A stretch of DNA of 64,000 nucleotides from DASQMT01 sp963835735. Its GTDB lineage: Bacteria; Actinomycetota; Thermoleophilia; Solirubrobacterales; Solirubrobacteraceae. Under the pieces are notes generated by a model. The model worked only from the letters and a program-made list of their open reading frames with translations, made no database searches and had not been told where the DNA came from. Shown here one piece after another: positions 41,875 through 53,265 of the stretch. The stretch spans positions 1 to 64,000 of the forward strand of contig CAWIGP010000003.1 of assembly GCA_963835735.1 (NCBI GenBank), read 5' to 3'. The translations under genes were made by a program, and so were the position numbers. The first letter of the stretch is position 1, and every line of letters starts with the position of its first letter.

Positions 41875-42726
41875 ATGTTGAAAAGAGTGATTGTCGGCTC
41901 GGTGCTTGCTGCCGGGCTGGTGGCCGCAGCGCCCGCGGGCGCGGCCACGTCGCCGACCGCGCAGGCGTCCGGCGGAGACGCGCCGCCGCCGCTGCCGTCG
42001 CTGGTGCAGACCCGTCTGACGCGCGTGGATAACGCGCTCGAGACGCTGACCGAGGACGTCAACGACGTCAACGGCGTCCATGCCATGGTGACCGCGAAGG
42101 TCGTCCGCCGCCAGCTCGCCGCCGCGTGGCGCGGCGCGCGGTACTACATCACCCACCCGCCGGTGGTGGATCCGGAGGCCGAGGACGCCCGCGCGCATTC
42201 CGCGCGCAACGGCGTGCGCGTCCGTGATCTCGCGCCGAAGGTGCGGGCGAAGCTCACCCAGGACGACGACGCCGTGGTCATCGCCGATCCGGTCACGACC
42301 GCGATGGCCGTGTTCGACGAGTTCCACAACGTCTCGAGCACCGCGATCGAGCTGACCGACGGCGCTCGCGTGCCGGTGCTCGACGCGATCAGCAGGACGA
42401 TGTTCCTGACGCTCGACCGGCGCAACAAGGCGATCAACGACGTCCACACGCTGGCCCCGCCGGTGCCGCCCGAGGATGCTGAGGACGCCGCCGCCGCGAG
42501 CGTGGGCGCCAAGGCCGCGCAGGACGACGACGCCGTGACGTTCGACGTCACGATGCCCGGGCTGATCCTGTTCCTCGACGACGAGATCCAGCACATCGAC
42601 GGCCTGCAGTCCGACGCGACCGACCTGCGTCCCGGCGGTACCCGGATCCTGACCAAGGCGCGCGCTCAGATCGCGCGGACCGAGGCCACCATCAACGCGT
42701 CCTGGCCCCCTGTCACCGAGGACTAG
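41875..42726 (+). CDS. secreted helical protein of unknown function
   Basis: A 283-residue protein with a clear signal peptide (VIVGSVLAAGLVAAAPAGAA). The mature part is mostly helical with repeated DDD patches (LTQDDDAVVI; AQDDDAVTF) and no recognised domain. Shine-Dalgarno GGGAG precedes the start ATG. The next gene is on the same strand with virtually no gap. Confidence 0.78.
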   Translation: MLKRVIVGSVLAAGLVAAAPAGAATSPTAQASGGDAPPPLPSLVQTRLTRVDNALETLTEDVNDVNGVHAMVTAKVVRRQLAAAWRGARYYITHPPVVDPEAEDARAHSARNGVRVRDLAPKVRAKLTQDDDAVVIADPVTTAMAVFDEFHNVSSTAIELTDGARVPVLDAISRTMFLTLDRRNKAINDVHTLAPPVPPEDAEDAAAASVGAKAAQDDDAVTFDVTMPGLILFLDDEIQHIDGLQSDATDLRPGGTRILTKARAQIARTEATINASWPPVTED

Positions 42727-42727
42727 G

Positions 42728-43360
42728 ACACTCGCGCTCGTAGCGCTGGTATGGCTCGCGGGGTGCGCCGATGAGGCCGCCCCGCCTGCCGCGCCGCCGG
42801 ATGCAGCTCCGGCGGTTGCTACGGCGCAACCGGCGCAGCCCGCGCAACCCGTGCACCTCGACGAGCCGCAGTTCTGGGGGCTCGTCGAGGACACGCGGCG
42901 GGAGGCCGGAGGTGACACCGAGCGGCAGTCCGAGCTGCTCGCGTCCCGGCTCGAGCAGCTGCCCGCGCAGCAGATCGCCGACTTCGGAGCGATCCGCCAC
43001 CGGCTCGACGAGCGGGCATACACGTGGGAGCTGTGGGGAGCGGCGTACGTGATCGACGACGGTTGCTCGGACGACTGCTTCCGCGACTTCCGCGCCTACC
43101 TCATCTCGCTCGGACGTGCGCCGTACGAGGCGGCGCTGAAGGATCCGGACTCGCTCGCCCCCGTCGTCCAGGACGCCGAGACCGGCGACTGGGAGAACGC
43201 GGATGACGTGGCGCCCGACGCGTACGAGGACGTGGCCGGCGAGGACATCCCCTCCGGCGACAGCGACCTCTCGGGCAAGCCGCGCGGCGAGGAGTGGGAC
43301 GACGAGCAGCAGGACGAGCTGGTCGGGCGCTATCCGGCGCTGGCCGCTCGGTTCCGCTGA
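42728..43360 (+). CDS. DUF4240-type lipoprotein
   Basis: The mature region contains LDEPQFWGLVEDTRREAGGD and a conserved acidic helix-rich domain of the DUF4240 type (AYVIDDGCSDDCFRDFRAYL), about 170 residues. Upstream in the same frame lies a lipoprotein signal (TLALVALVWLAGC, Cys codon at 42764-42766) followed by a Pro/Ala/Gln linker. The start codon is not identified with confidence: the frame overlaps the previous gene and lacks a good ATG, so either a CTG near 42710 or an indel is involved; the GTG at 42851 would drop the signal. Confidence 0.65.
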   Translation, partial: TLALVALVWLAGCADEAAPPAAPPDAAPAVATAQPAQPAQPVHLDEPQFWGLVEDTRREAGGDTERQSELLASRLEQLPAQQIADFGAIRHRLDERAYTWELWGAAYVIDDGCSDDCFRDFRAYLISLGRAPYEAALKDPDSLAPVVQDAETGDWENADDVAPDAYEDVAGEDIPSGDSDLSGKPRGEEWDDEQQDELVGRYPALAARFR

Positions 43361-43364
43361 GCGC

Positions 43365-44737
<1,373 letters not shown>

Positions 44738-44741
<4 letters not shown>

Positions 44742-47439
44742 GCGCGACCGCCGCGCCGCCCACGACCGCGCACCGGGCGCCGGACGTCGGCGTCTCGCTC
44801 TGGCGCGTCCCGCGCACCCGCTCGCTGCTACTGCTGATCTTCGTAGGCATCGTCGTCGGCGCGCTCCTGCTCGCCGCGAGGCTCTACACCGACGTGCTCT
44901 GGTACACGGAGATCGACCAGGTCGACGTCTACTGGACGACGCTGAGGTGGAAGGTCATGACCGCGGCGGTGGTCGGCCTGGGCACCGCGTGCTTCCTGCT
45001 CGTGAACCTCAACGCCGTCGAGCGGGCGATGGCCCGGGCGCCGGCCCCCGACGACGGGAGCCTGGGCTCGCAGCTGTGGACGAACCGCCGCCTACTCAAG
45101 CCGGCGGTGGCCCTCGGCGTGCGGCTTCATCGCGCTCGAAGCGCGTTCCGCGGACGCGTGGCAGACGCTGCTGGTCTGGACGCACCGCAGCGACTTCGGC
45201 GTCGAGGACCCGCTGTTCCACCGCGACGCCGGCTTCTTCGTGTTCTCGTTGCCGCTCTACCAGCAGGTCGCACGCTGGCTGCTCGAGACGATCGTGATGG
45301 CGGGCATCGCCTCGCTCGCCGCCTACGCCGCGGCCGGAGCGTTCCGCAAGGGGCGCAGTCGGGTGGCGCTGCGCGCGGCGCGGAAGCACGTGCTCGTGCT
45401 CGCCGCACTGCTCCTTGCCGTCCTCGCGTGGCGGCTCCGGCTCGAGCAGTTCGCCCTCGCGCTGCCACACGACCCCGCGACTCCCGGCGCGACGCACACC
45501 GATGTCACCGTGCGCCTGCCCGCGCTGCGGGTGCTGACGATCGTGGCGCTGACGGGCGCGGCCCTCTGCCTGTACGCATCCGTGCGGCGGGTGCCGACCG
45601 TCGCGGCCGGCGCGCTCGCGCTGGTCGCGCTGCTCGCGTTCGGCGCGCAGAGCGACCTGCCGAGGCTCGTCCAGCGCTTCACCGTCCAGCCCCAGGCGCT
45701 GTCACGCGAGCGGCCGCACGTGGCCGACGGCATCGCGTTCACGCGCCGCGCGTACGGGCTCGACCGCGTCGACGAGCGTTCGCTGCCGGCGGGCTCCGGA
45801 GCTCTCGCGCCGCGACGATCGCGCGCGCGCGCCGGACCGTCGACAACGTGCCGCTCTGGGACGAGGACGTCCTCCGGCCGACGCTGAACGAGCTGCAGTC
45901 GATCGGCCGCTACTACGAGTTCCCGAGCGTGAGCGTCGACCGCTACACGATCGACGGCGAGCCGCAGGTCATGACCGTGGGCGCGCGACAGCTCTCGCTG
46001 CGAGCGGCTCGGGCCTGAGGACCGCAGCTGGGCGACCGACCGGTTCGCCTACACGCACGGCTACGGCGTCGTGGCCGTGCACGGCGGCGACGCCGACGCG
46101 GGCCGCTACCCGCGCTTCGCGCAGCAGGGATTCCGCGCGCGCGCGAACCCGCTGAGCCTCCGGCAGCCGCGCGTGTACTTCGGCGAGCAACCGGCGGCCG
46201 ACCCGCCCTACGTCGTGCTCAACACCGGTCGTGCCGAGGTGGACGAGCCGAGCTCCGGCGACCGCACCCCCAGCTATCACTACGACGGCGACGGCGGGAT
46301 CGCGCTCTCCGATCCGCTCCGGCGCCTCGCGTTCGCGGCCCGCTTCCAGGATCTCGACCTGCTGCTGTCCGAGACGGTCACCGGCCGGTCGCGGATCCTC
46401 CTGCATCGCAACGTCCGCGATCGCCTGCACACGGTCGCGCCTTTCCTGCGCTGGGACGACCGGCCGCAGACGGTCGTGATCGACGGCCGGGTGCAGTTCG
46501 TGTTCGACGGCTACACGACCAGCGACTCGTACCCGTACTCCGCTCCCGTCCGGATGGGGCGCGACGAGGTCAACTACGTCCGCGCGCCCGCCCGCGCCGT
46601 GGTCGACGCGTTCAGCGGTCACGTGAGCATCTACGCCGACTCCGACGATCCGATCCTCGGCGCGTGGCGGGCGGTCTACCCGGGGTTGTTCCTTCCGTCG
46701 GCGCAGATGCCGAGTGAGTTGCGGGAACACCTGCGCTACCCGGAGCAGCTGTTCGAGGCGCAGGCCGACGCGTATGAGACCTACCACGCGACGGACACGA
46801 CCGCCTTCTGGAACGGCTCGGACGCCTGGGCGCGCGCTCTCCAGCTGGCGGGACCGGTCGAGCAGGCGGGCGAGATCCACTTCCCCGACCCGGAGCAGCG
46901 GGTCGACGCCGAGGAGGTGGAAGAGCGGAAGGTCGCGCCGAGCAACCTGGACGATGGAGCCCGAGTACGGGCTCGAGCGCCTGCCCGGCGACGCGCGCGA
47001 GCGCTTCGTCGCTCGCAACCCCGTTCACCCCCCGCGGGCGCGAGAACCTCGTGGCCTACCTGGCCGGCTCGCTCGACGCGCGCGGTCGCACCGAGCTCAC
47101 GCTGCGTGAGCCTGCCGCGCGACCGGCTCACGGTCGGCCCGACGCAGGCCACCCGCCGCATCCTGTCGAGCTCGGGGGTGGCGCGGCGGCTCCAGCTGCT
47201 CAACCGCGAGTCGCGCGATCTCGCGAAGTCCGGGGTGAGCCGGACGGTCCTCGGCGCCCCGCGGGTCGTGCCGATCGGCGACACGCTCGTGTACGTCCAG
47301 CCGCTGTTCCTGACGACCGGCGGCGACGGCGTTCCGAGGCTCCAGCTGGTCACGACGTTCGCGAACGGCCGCGTCGGCTACGGGCCCGACCTCGCGACCG
47401 CACTGCGCCGCAGCGTCGCCCAACAGCAGCGGCAGATGA
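44738..47439 (+). pseudogene. UPF0182-family membrane protein, multiply frameshifted
   Basis: A COG1615/UPF0182 membrane protein, about 900 residues if repaired. N-terminal TM helices (LLLLIFVGIVVGALLLA and following) are read from a GTG at 44738; the large extracellular region (VDNVPLWDEDVLRPTLNELQ, RRLAFAARFQDLDLLLSETV, FSGHVSIYADSDDPILGAW, TQATRRILSSSG, TLVYVQPLFLT) is spread over three frames. Frame changes occur near 45122, 45800, 46005, 46960, 47035 and 47115. A one-base shift near the end gives a TGA at 47437-47439, just short of the convergent antiporter gene. Function unknown. Confidence 0.75.
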
Positions 47440-48506
47440 CGGCGCTCGGACCAGAGGATGTCGATCGCGATGACCCAGAAGACCACGGCGAACGCGAGCC
47501 GGGTGAACACGCTCGGCAGCAGGAACTGCGCCGTGAACAGCGCCAGCATCACCGCCGAGTCGGCGCGGCTCAGCCGCAGCATGATCAGCGACGCCACGGC
47601 GTAGAGCGCGACGCCGATCGAGAGGAAGAGCTCGATCCGCTCGCGCCCCGGGAGCGGGAGCGGGCCGACGCCGGCGCCGAGCTGGTACGCGATCGGCACG
47701 GATCCGAGCGCGAGCGTGTACTGGCTCACGGCTCCCGCCAGGAGCACCGCGAGGCTCTGGCCGCCGCGGCCGTGCGTCAGCAGCACGAACGCGACCACGA
47801 GCTCGGGCGCCTCGGTGGCGATCGGGACGATCCACTGCAGCATGAGATAGGGCTTGATCCCGACGAGCGTGCCGGCCCCGAGCACGGCGTCTCCGAACGG
47901 CACCGCGGTGAGCAGGATCACCGCGGCCGCGTACGCCATCAGGCCGCCCACCCAGCGCCTGCGCTGCGCCGCCGGCAGCTCCTCGATCTGCGCCGCGACG
48001 CCGATCGGCGGGGGCGCGTCGCCGCCGATCACGGCGACCCTCCGCAGGTACAGGCCGTAGAGCGCGATCAGCACCGCGGCGTCGAGCAGCGTCAGCTCCC
48101 CGCGCGTGACCGGCCGCAGCGTCCAGAGGCTCGCGACCGCGAGGATGGCGAGCTCCAGACGGTGCGGCGACGCCAGCGAGAGCGGTCCGATCGGCGCGAC
48201 GCCGAAGCGGCCGCGCAGCAGGAAGACCACTGCGGGCAGTGCGACCGCGCAGCCGAGCAGCAGCCGGCTCGCGCCCGTGAGGTTGGCCGTCACGTACTCG
48301 GCGTGGCCGATGAACGCGTAGTGCAGCTCGACGACGTACTCCGGCAGGATCGCGACGAACGCGACGACCGCGATCACGATGCCGTGGCCGATGTCGACCT
48401 GCGCCGCCTCGGTCGCCCAGGCCAGCATGAACGCGGCCGCGACGACGGCGGCGCCGTACGCGATCACCTGCAGCGGGTACGGCGCGCCGCCGCCGGTGAG
48501 CCGCAC
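47378..48506 (-). CDS. Ca2+/cation antiporter (CaCA) family membrane protein
   Basis: A 10- to 11-helix sodium/calcium exchanger-type protein. The two inverted alpha-repeats are seen as GIVIAVVAFVAILPEYVVELHYAFIGHAEYVTANLTGASRLL and LMLQWIVPIATEAPELVVAFVLLTHGRGGQSLAVLLAGAVSQYTL; each carries the acidic residue (PEYV / APEL). As sequenced the frame stays open to 47097 beyond the family's usual end; a one-base shift gives a stop at 47378-47380. The N-terminus is uncertain (GTG 48506; upstream codons are open to 48612). Confidence 0.82.
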
Positions 48507-48608
48507 GAGGATGCCGGGGACGCGTGAAGGCGGCAGCGAGACGCGATCCGCTGCTGCAACGGCGACGGCTGGCTCGGCGGCTGCTCGACGGGGGTACGGG
48601 CGCGCTGC

Positions 48609-49185
48609 TCAGGCGAGCTCAAGCGCGAGCCCGATCGCGGCCAGGACGAACGCGATGACGAGGATGCGCTCGATCCATGTGCTGACGTGCGCTCCGAGCG
48701 CGAGCATGGTGAACGTCGGTGTCGAGGCCTCGGGGGCGGCCGCGGGTTCGGGCTCGGGGGCGTGCGGCGCGGCAGCCCGCCTCGGAGGAGGCTCCCTCCA
48801 CCGGGGCGGATCGGTCCACCGAGGCGGGTCGGCCCACGGAAGCGGCTCGGCGGGCGGTGGCCCCGCCGCGCGGCGCCCCGCCGCGTACGCGGACAGGCAG
48901 CGGAGCGCGTGGACGATCGAACCCAGTCGGCTCGGCGGCAGCCCGGCATCGATGACGACCCGCCGGCCGAGCTGCTCGAGCTCGGCGTCGTTCATGGCCG
49001 CCAATGACCCGGCGTCCACGTCGCCGGCCACGGCGCGAGGTCTGGTCGAGCGACCGGCGCATGCTGCGCAGTGAGGCGGGTGAGTACATGCCGCCCGCGG
49101 GGTCGCGGGCGCGGCCGGTCTCGGCGTCCTGCAGATAGTGCTCGATCAGCTTGCCGACGGGCGTGGTGTCGGCGGGCGTTGCCAT
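48609..49185 (-). pseudogene. integrase-type SAM-like domain fused to TM segment, one frameshift
   Basis: About 192 residues if repaired. The N-terminal region (TPVGKLIEHYLQDAETGRARD ... YSPASLRSMRRSLDQTS) looks like the core-binding (SAM-like) domain of tyrosine recombinases, continued by LGSIVHALRCLSAYA. A Pro-rich linker and one TM helix (WIERILVIAFVLAAIGLALEL) follow; there is no catalytic domain. The frame break is at about 49035. An unusual architecture; it may be a membrane-anchored DNA-binding-like protein rather than a recombinase. Confidence 0.55.
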
Positions 49186-49338
49186 CGAGCGAGTCTGGTT
49201 CGCGCAGCCGCCGGCCACAATGGCGGCCTGCCGATCGGCTGATCAGCGCCGCTGATCACGGACCATGATCGCCCGACGCGCTCGCCTGAGTGGGAACCGC
49301 TGTTGCCCCTGGGGTCGGCGCCCGGTTTGGTAGGCGCA

Positions 49339-49707
49339 TGTTCAGTCATACGTCGGCCGAGCCCGATGAGCTCGAGATGATCCGAGGGACGCACGCGGTG
49401 CTCGACCTGCTCGCCGGCCGCTGGAGCGTCGACGTCCTGTACCTCCTCGCGAGCGGTACCAGGCGGTACAGCGAGATCTTCTACGAGGTCGGCGAGATCT
49501 CGAAGAAGACGCTCACCCAGACGCTGCGCTCGCTCGAGGGGAACGGCCTCGTGACCCGCAAGGCGTACGCCGAGGTGCCGGTACGCGTCGAGTACTCGCT
49601 CTCGCCGCTCGGGCTGGAGCATCACCCACCTGCTCATGACGATGTACGAGTGGTCCGCCGAGCACGCGCCTCAGCAGCGACGCGCCCACCTGCGGCTCGC
49701 GGCATGA
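49339..49707 (+). pseudogene. HxlR-type transcriptional regulator, one frameshift
   Basis: About 122 residues if repaired. The HxlR winged helix is clear: LDLLAGRWSVDVLYLLASGTRRYSEI ... SKKTLTQTLRSLEGNGLVTRKAY and VEYSLSPLG. At 49612-49616 an extra G (CTCGGGCTGG) shifts the frame; removing it gives WSITHLLMTMYEWS and a stop at 49707. The stop overlaps the ATG of the following gene (ATGA). HxlR proteins often sense redox or electrophile stress, though the N-terminal Cys typical of HypR/QorR is absent here. Confidence 0.8.
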
Positions 49708-50276
49708 CGCGCCGGCTCCAGTGGGTCTACCTCGTCCCGGTCGGGGCGGGCCTGCTCGTGCTCGTCGCGCTCATCGTGGGTGTCGTGCTCCTCGCGCGCG
49801 GCACGGCCGCAGCCGACGAGGGTCCAGGGGTCGTCGCGGACGTCGGCGGCCTCGAGTACAGCGCGCTCGATGTGCGCTTGCTCCGCCCGGCGAATGACGG
49901 CGACGCGCGGATGCTCGCGGGCCTCGCGCCCGCGAGCCGGGATCAGGTCTGGTTCGGCGCGTTCCTCACGGCCAAGAACCCGACGCGCGCCCCGCTGCCG
50001 ATGGCGACGAGCTTCAAGCTGCGGGACGTGAGCGGGCGGGTCTACCGTCCTGTCGCGCTTCCCGCCGGCAACCCGGTCGCGTACCGCGCGCAGACCGTGG
50101 CACCGGGCGCGCAGTCGCCGGGAGCTGATTCGCCGGCGCAACGCGACCTGGCGGCCGAGGGCGGGCTGGTGCTCTTCCGCGTGCCCCGCAGCGCTTACGA
50201 AGCGGGGCCGCTCGAGCTGGTCATCGAGGATCCCGGCGGCAAGGGCGCCGCCGGGGAGCTGTTCTTGAACTCGTGA
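49704..50276 (+). CDS. membrane-anchored beta-rich protein (DUF4352-like)
   Basis: 190 residues: an N-terminal TM anchor (VYLVPVGAGLLVLVALIVGVVLLA) followed by a beta-sandwich-like domain (ALDVRLLRPANDGDARM ... TSFKLRDVSGRVYRPV). The layout is that of telokin-like DUF4352 lipoproteins. It overlaps HxlR by 4 bp (ATGA), so it is co-transcribed and a likely target. Confidence 0.72.
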   Translation: MTRRLQWVYLVPVGAGLLVLVALIVGVVLLARGTAAADEGPGVVADVGGLEYSALDVRLLRPANDGDARMLAGLAPASRDQVWFGAFLTAKNPTRAPLPMATSFKLRDVSGRVYRPVALPAGNPVAYRAQTVAPGAQSPGADSPAQRDLAAEGGLVLFRVPRSAYEAGPLELVIEDPGGKGAAGELFLNS

Positions 50277-50391
50277 CGCTTTCGCCGATCGATCGGGAGC
50301 GCCGCTGGAGTGAGCGCCAGAACCTGTTGCCGCGCGCGCACGACGACGGCAGCCTCGGTCCGGTCTCACTTCCCAACCGATGAGGTAACGC

Positions 50392-50784
50392 ATGTTCCGA
50401 CGTCCCCTGCTGTTCCTGCCCGCGGTTCTCGCTGCGATCGCCCTGCCCGTCGCTCCGGCCCTCGCCGGTGAGGACGACGACGATTCCTCGGCCTCGCTGC
50501 GCGCCCCGCAGGGCTGCGTCTCCGGTGACCATGCCACGGTCGCTGTGACCGGCGACAACATCGCCCGGGTCTCGTTCTTCCTCGACGGCGATCAGATCAA
50601 GACCGTCGAGCGGCCCAACGCGGCGGGTCGGTTCTCCTTGACGATGAACTGCCGCCACCTCAGCAACGGCGCGCACCGCGGCCGCGCGGTCGCGACGTTC
50701 GAGCAGGGCTCGAGCCCGGCGAGCCGGACGCTGCGGTTCCAGATCACCCGCGTGCGGCAGGGCTCGCCGCGATTCACCGGTTGA
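50392..50784 (+). CDS. secreted beta-sandwich protein of unknown function
   Basis: 130 residues with a signal peptide (LLFLPAVLAAIALPVAPALA) and one disulfide candidate (GCVSGDHATVAV ... NCRHLSNGAH). The pattern VSFFLDGDQIKTVERPNAAG resembles Ig-like repeats often found in secreted actinobacterial proteins. Its stop codon overlaps the TTG start of the L,D-transpeptidase by 4 bp (TTGA), so they are coupled. Confidence 0.75.
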   Translation: MFRRPLLFLPAVLAAIALPVAPALAGEDDDDSSASLRAPQGCVSGDHATVAVTGDNIARVSFFLDGDQIKTVERPNAAGRFSLTMNCRHLSNGAHRGRAVATFEQGSSPASRTLRFQITRVRQGSPRFTG

Positions 50785-51569
50785 GGCACTCGATTCCAGC
50801 CTCGGCCACGCTCGCCGCGATCGTCTCGATCGCGGCGGGCGCGCCCGCCCAGGCGCAGACGCCGGTCCCAGCGCCGCCTGTACCCGAGCAGCCCGCCCCG
50901 CCTCCTGCACCGCCGCAGCCGGCCCTGCCTCCGGCACGCGTGCAGCTCTCCAACGAGACCACCTTCACGCGCTGGAGCGATGCCGTGGCACGCGCGCACG
51001 TCTACGCGCGGCCCGCGCGCGACGCCCGCCGCGTCGGCCGCCTACGGCTACTGACCGAGGACGGCTATCCCGAGGTCTACGTACTGCTTGCGAGCGAGCT
51101 GCAGGCCGACGGCTCCACGTGGATCCGGCTCCGGCTCCCGCAGCGGCCCAACAACGTCACCGGCTGGGTGCGGCGCGACGCGCTGGGCCACTTCCGCGTC
51201 GTGCACACCCGCCTGGTCGTCGACCGCTCGGCGCTGCGCGTCACGCTCTACGACCGCGGCCGCGTGCGCTTCCGGGCGCGCGTGGGGATCGGGGCGCCGG
51301 GCACGCCTACGCCGCGCGGCTCGTTCTGGATCCGCGAGAAGTTCCACGTCAGCGGAAACCCGCTGTACGGGACGCGCGCGATGGGCACGGCCGCGTACTC
51401 CGACGTGCTGACCGAGTGGCCCGGCGGCGGCGTGATCGGGCTGCACGGGACGAGCGAGCCGGGTCTGATCCCGGGCCGCCCGTCGCACGGCTGCGTGCGG
51501 CTGCGGAACGAGGACATCGAGCGGCTCTACGCGCGCACGCCGGTCGGCACGCCGCTCCGTATCGAATGA
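50781..51569 (+). CDS. secreted L,D-transpeptidase (YkuD family)
   Basis: 262 residues: signal peptide (ASATLAAIVSIAAGAPAQAQ), Pro-rich linker, an SH3-like region (ARAHVYARPARDARRVGRL) and a YkuD catalytic domain with His in IGLHGTSEP and the catalytic Cys in SHGCVRL. It cross-links peptidoglycan by forming 3-3 meso-diaminopimelate bridges or attaches proteins. TTG start overlapping the preceding secreted protein gene. Confidence 0.92.
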   Translation: MRHSIPASATLAAIVSIAAGAPAQAQTPVPAPPVPEQPAPPPAPPQPALPPARVQLSNETTFTRWSDAVARAHVYARPARDARRVGRLRLLTEDGYPEVYVLLASELQADGSTWIRLRLPQRPNNVTGWVRRDALGHFRVVHTRLVVDRSALRVTLYDRGRVRFRARVGIGAPGTPTPRGSFWIREKFHVSGNPLYGTRAMGTAAYSDVLTEWPGGGVIGLHGTSEPGLIPGRPSHGCVRLRNEDIERLYARTPVGTPLRIE

Positions 51570-51570
51570 C

Positions 51571-52656
51571 TCAGCGCCGCGGCGGCACGATCCGCAGGAT
51601 GCGGTCGTCGCCGCCGCGCACGCGCCCGCGCCCGTCGCGGTTGGACGTCAGCACGTACAGATCGCCGCGCGGGCCTTCGACGACCGTGCGCAGGCGCCCG
51701 TAGCGACCCTGCAGCAGCGGCTCGTCGGCGACGACGCCGCCGCCGCCGAACGCGACGCGCCGCAGCTGCTCGCCGCGCAGGCAGGCGAAGAGGTAGTCGC
51801 CGGTCCAGCTCGAGCCCCGGCTCGTCACGAACGTGCCCCCGGAAGGCGCCAGCGGCTCGCGGTAGGTCAGCAGCGGCTGCGCGAACGGGCGCTGGTCGGG
51901 CCCGAACGCGGCCGGCCATCCGTAGTTCGCGCCCGCGACGACGACGTTGACCTCGTCCCATCCCTCCGGGCCGTCGAAGCCGCTCGGCCCGTGCTCGGTC
52001 GAGATCATGCGGCCCGTCCCCGGCTCCCAGTCGAAGCCCTGGGCGTTGCGGTGGCCGGAGGAGACGATCGCCGGGCGCACGGGGGCGTCGCCGCGATACT
52101 GCGCCGGCGTCAGCGCGAGGAACTTGCCGTTCAGCGAGCTCGGGTCCTGCGCGAGCTGCGGCTCTCCGGCATCGCCGGTCGACACGTACAGGCGCCCGTC
52201 CGGGCCGAACGCGATCCGTCCGGAGTCGTGCACCGACCCTGCGAGGATCCCGTCGAGGAGCGAGCGCTCGCGGACGAGGCGGCCACCGGTCAGCCGCCGG
52301 CGCTCGAGCTGCATCCGGCCCGCAGCGGTGAAGTAGAGGTAGACGAAGCGGTTGCGCGCGAACGCCGGGTCGAGCGCGAGCCCGAGCAGGCCGCCCTCGC
52401 CGAGCGCGCTGACCGTGATGCGCGCGAGCGGGCGGCGGCGCAGGCCCGCGTCCCTGCGGAGAAGCCGGACGCGGCCGGGGCGCTCGGTGACGAGCGCGCG
52501 GCCGTCGGGCAGGAACGCGAGCTCCCACGGGATCTCCAGCCCGCGGGCGACCGTGCTCACGCGGAGCCCCGGCGCTCCGGCGCTCGCTCCCGCCGGCGCG
52601 GCCAAGAAGAGCGCGATTGCGGCGACCGCGGTCGCCACCGCCACGCGCCGGACCAC
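51571..52656 (-). CDS. PQQ-dependent sugar dehydrogenase family protein, secreted
   Basis: About 361 residues with a signal peptide (VAVATAVAAIALFLAAPAGASA). The six-bladed beta-propeller of the GDH-B/aldose sugar dehydrogenase family (PF07995) is recognisable: VARGLEIPWELAFLPDGRAL, GEGGLLGLALDPAF, and the catalytic/Ca-binding part SGHRNAQGFDWEPG ... EHGPSGFDGPEGWDEVN. It oxidises aldose sugars with pyrroloquinoline quinone at the cell surface. The GTG start at 52656 shares its G with the stop of the upstream gene (TAGTG), so they are co-transcribed. Confidence 0.9.
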   Translation of the reverse strand: MVRRVAVATAVAAIALFLAAPAGASAGAPGLRVSTVARGLEIPWELAFLPDGRALVTERPGRVRLLRRDAGLRRRPLARITVSALGEGGLLGLALDPAFARNRFVYLYFTAAGRMQLERRRLTGGRLVRERSLLDGILAGSVHDSGRIAFGPDGRLYVSTGDAGEPQLAQDPSSLNGKFLALTPAQYRGDAPVRPAIVSSGHRNAQGFDWEPGTGRMISTEHGPSGFDGPEGWDEVNVVVAGANYGWPAAFGPDQRPFAQPLLTYREPLAPSGGTFVTSRGSSWTGDYLFACLRGEQLRRVAFGGGGVVADEPLLQGRYGRLRTVVEGPRGDLYVLTSNRDGRGRVRGGDDRILRIVPPRR

Positions 52657-53159
52657 TAGATGAGGCCGGCGTCGTGCAGGATGCGCATCGCCTCGGCCCG
52701 CTCCGCGCCGGTGAGCGTCACGTCGTAGCTCTCGGCCTCGATCGTGCGCACCGAGGAGAAGTCGCGCTGTCCGGCACGCGCGAACAGCAATGACACGAGC
52801 ATGCCGCCGAGCGCGCCGTACACGAAGCCGTAGAACGCGAGCCAGCCCCAGCCGACCTCCGAATCCACCGCACCCCACCAGTCGAACAGGAGGCCGAAGA
52901 ACAGCCCGACAAGACCGCCTGCGAGCGTGGTGGAGGCGATCGCCCGGGCGGGCCCCCAGCGGCCCGTCACGTCCTCGACCGTGCGGACGCCGTGGCCCAC
53001 GATCGAGACGTGCTGGACGGGGAAGCGCGCCTCCGAGAGCGCGTCGACCGCCGCGACCGCGGCCTCGTACGTGCTCACCGTCAGCAGCGGCCGGCCGTCC
53101 GGCGGCGGCGCCGCGAACCGCAGACGGTCGCCGGGCGAAGCGGATGATTGGATCGTCAT
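52656..53159 (-). CDS. general-stress-protein-like membrane protein
   Basis: 167 residues: a GSP17M-like domain (LLTVSTYEAAVAAVDALSEARFPVQHVSIVG, VRTVEDVTGRWG) followed by two TM helices (ASTTLAGGLVGLFFGLLF; FYGFVYGALGGMLVSLLF) and a C-terminal cytoplasmic tail. Members are often induced by general stress. It is the first gene of an operon with the PQQ-type dehydrogenase. The Shine-Dalgarno GGAGG is at the usual distance from the ATG. Confidence 0.82.
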   Translation of the reverse strand: MTIQSSASPGDRLRFAAPPPDGRPLLTVSTYEAAVAAVDALSEARFPVQHVSIVGHGVRTVEDVTGRWGPARAIASTTLAGGLVGLFFGLLFDWWGAVDSEVGWGWLAFYGFVYGALGGMLVSLLFARAGQRDFSSVRTIEAESYDVTLTGAERAEAMRILHDAGLI

Positions 53160-53265
53160 ACGGACCTCCTGGATCGTTGGGCGCCCAGCGGCGCGGTCGG
53201 TCGAGCGGGGGCGACGGGCGGAGTGGAAGCCATGCCGACGACGCTGAGGCGTCGCGCCCGGAGCG

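Noticed and set aside
46071..48527. Rightward open frame of 818 codons crossing the UPF0182 and antiporter genes
   Set aside because: Only its first part (to about 47430) encodes UPF0182 sequence; the rest is the Arg/Asp-rich antisense of a clearly conserved membrane antiporter.
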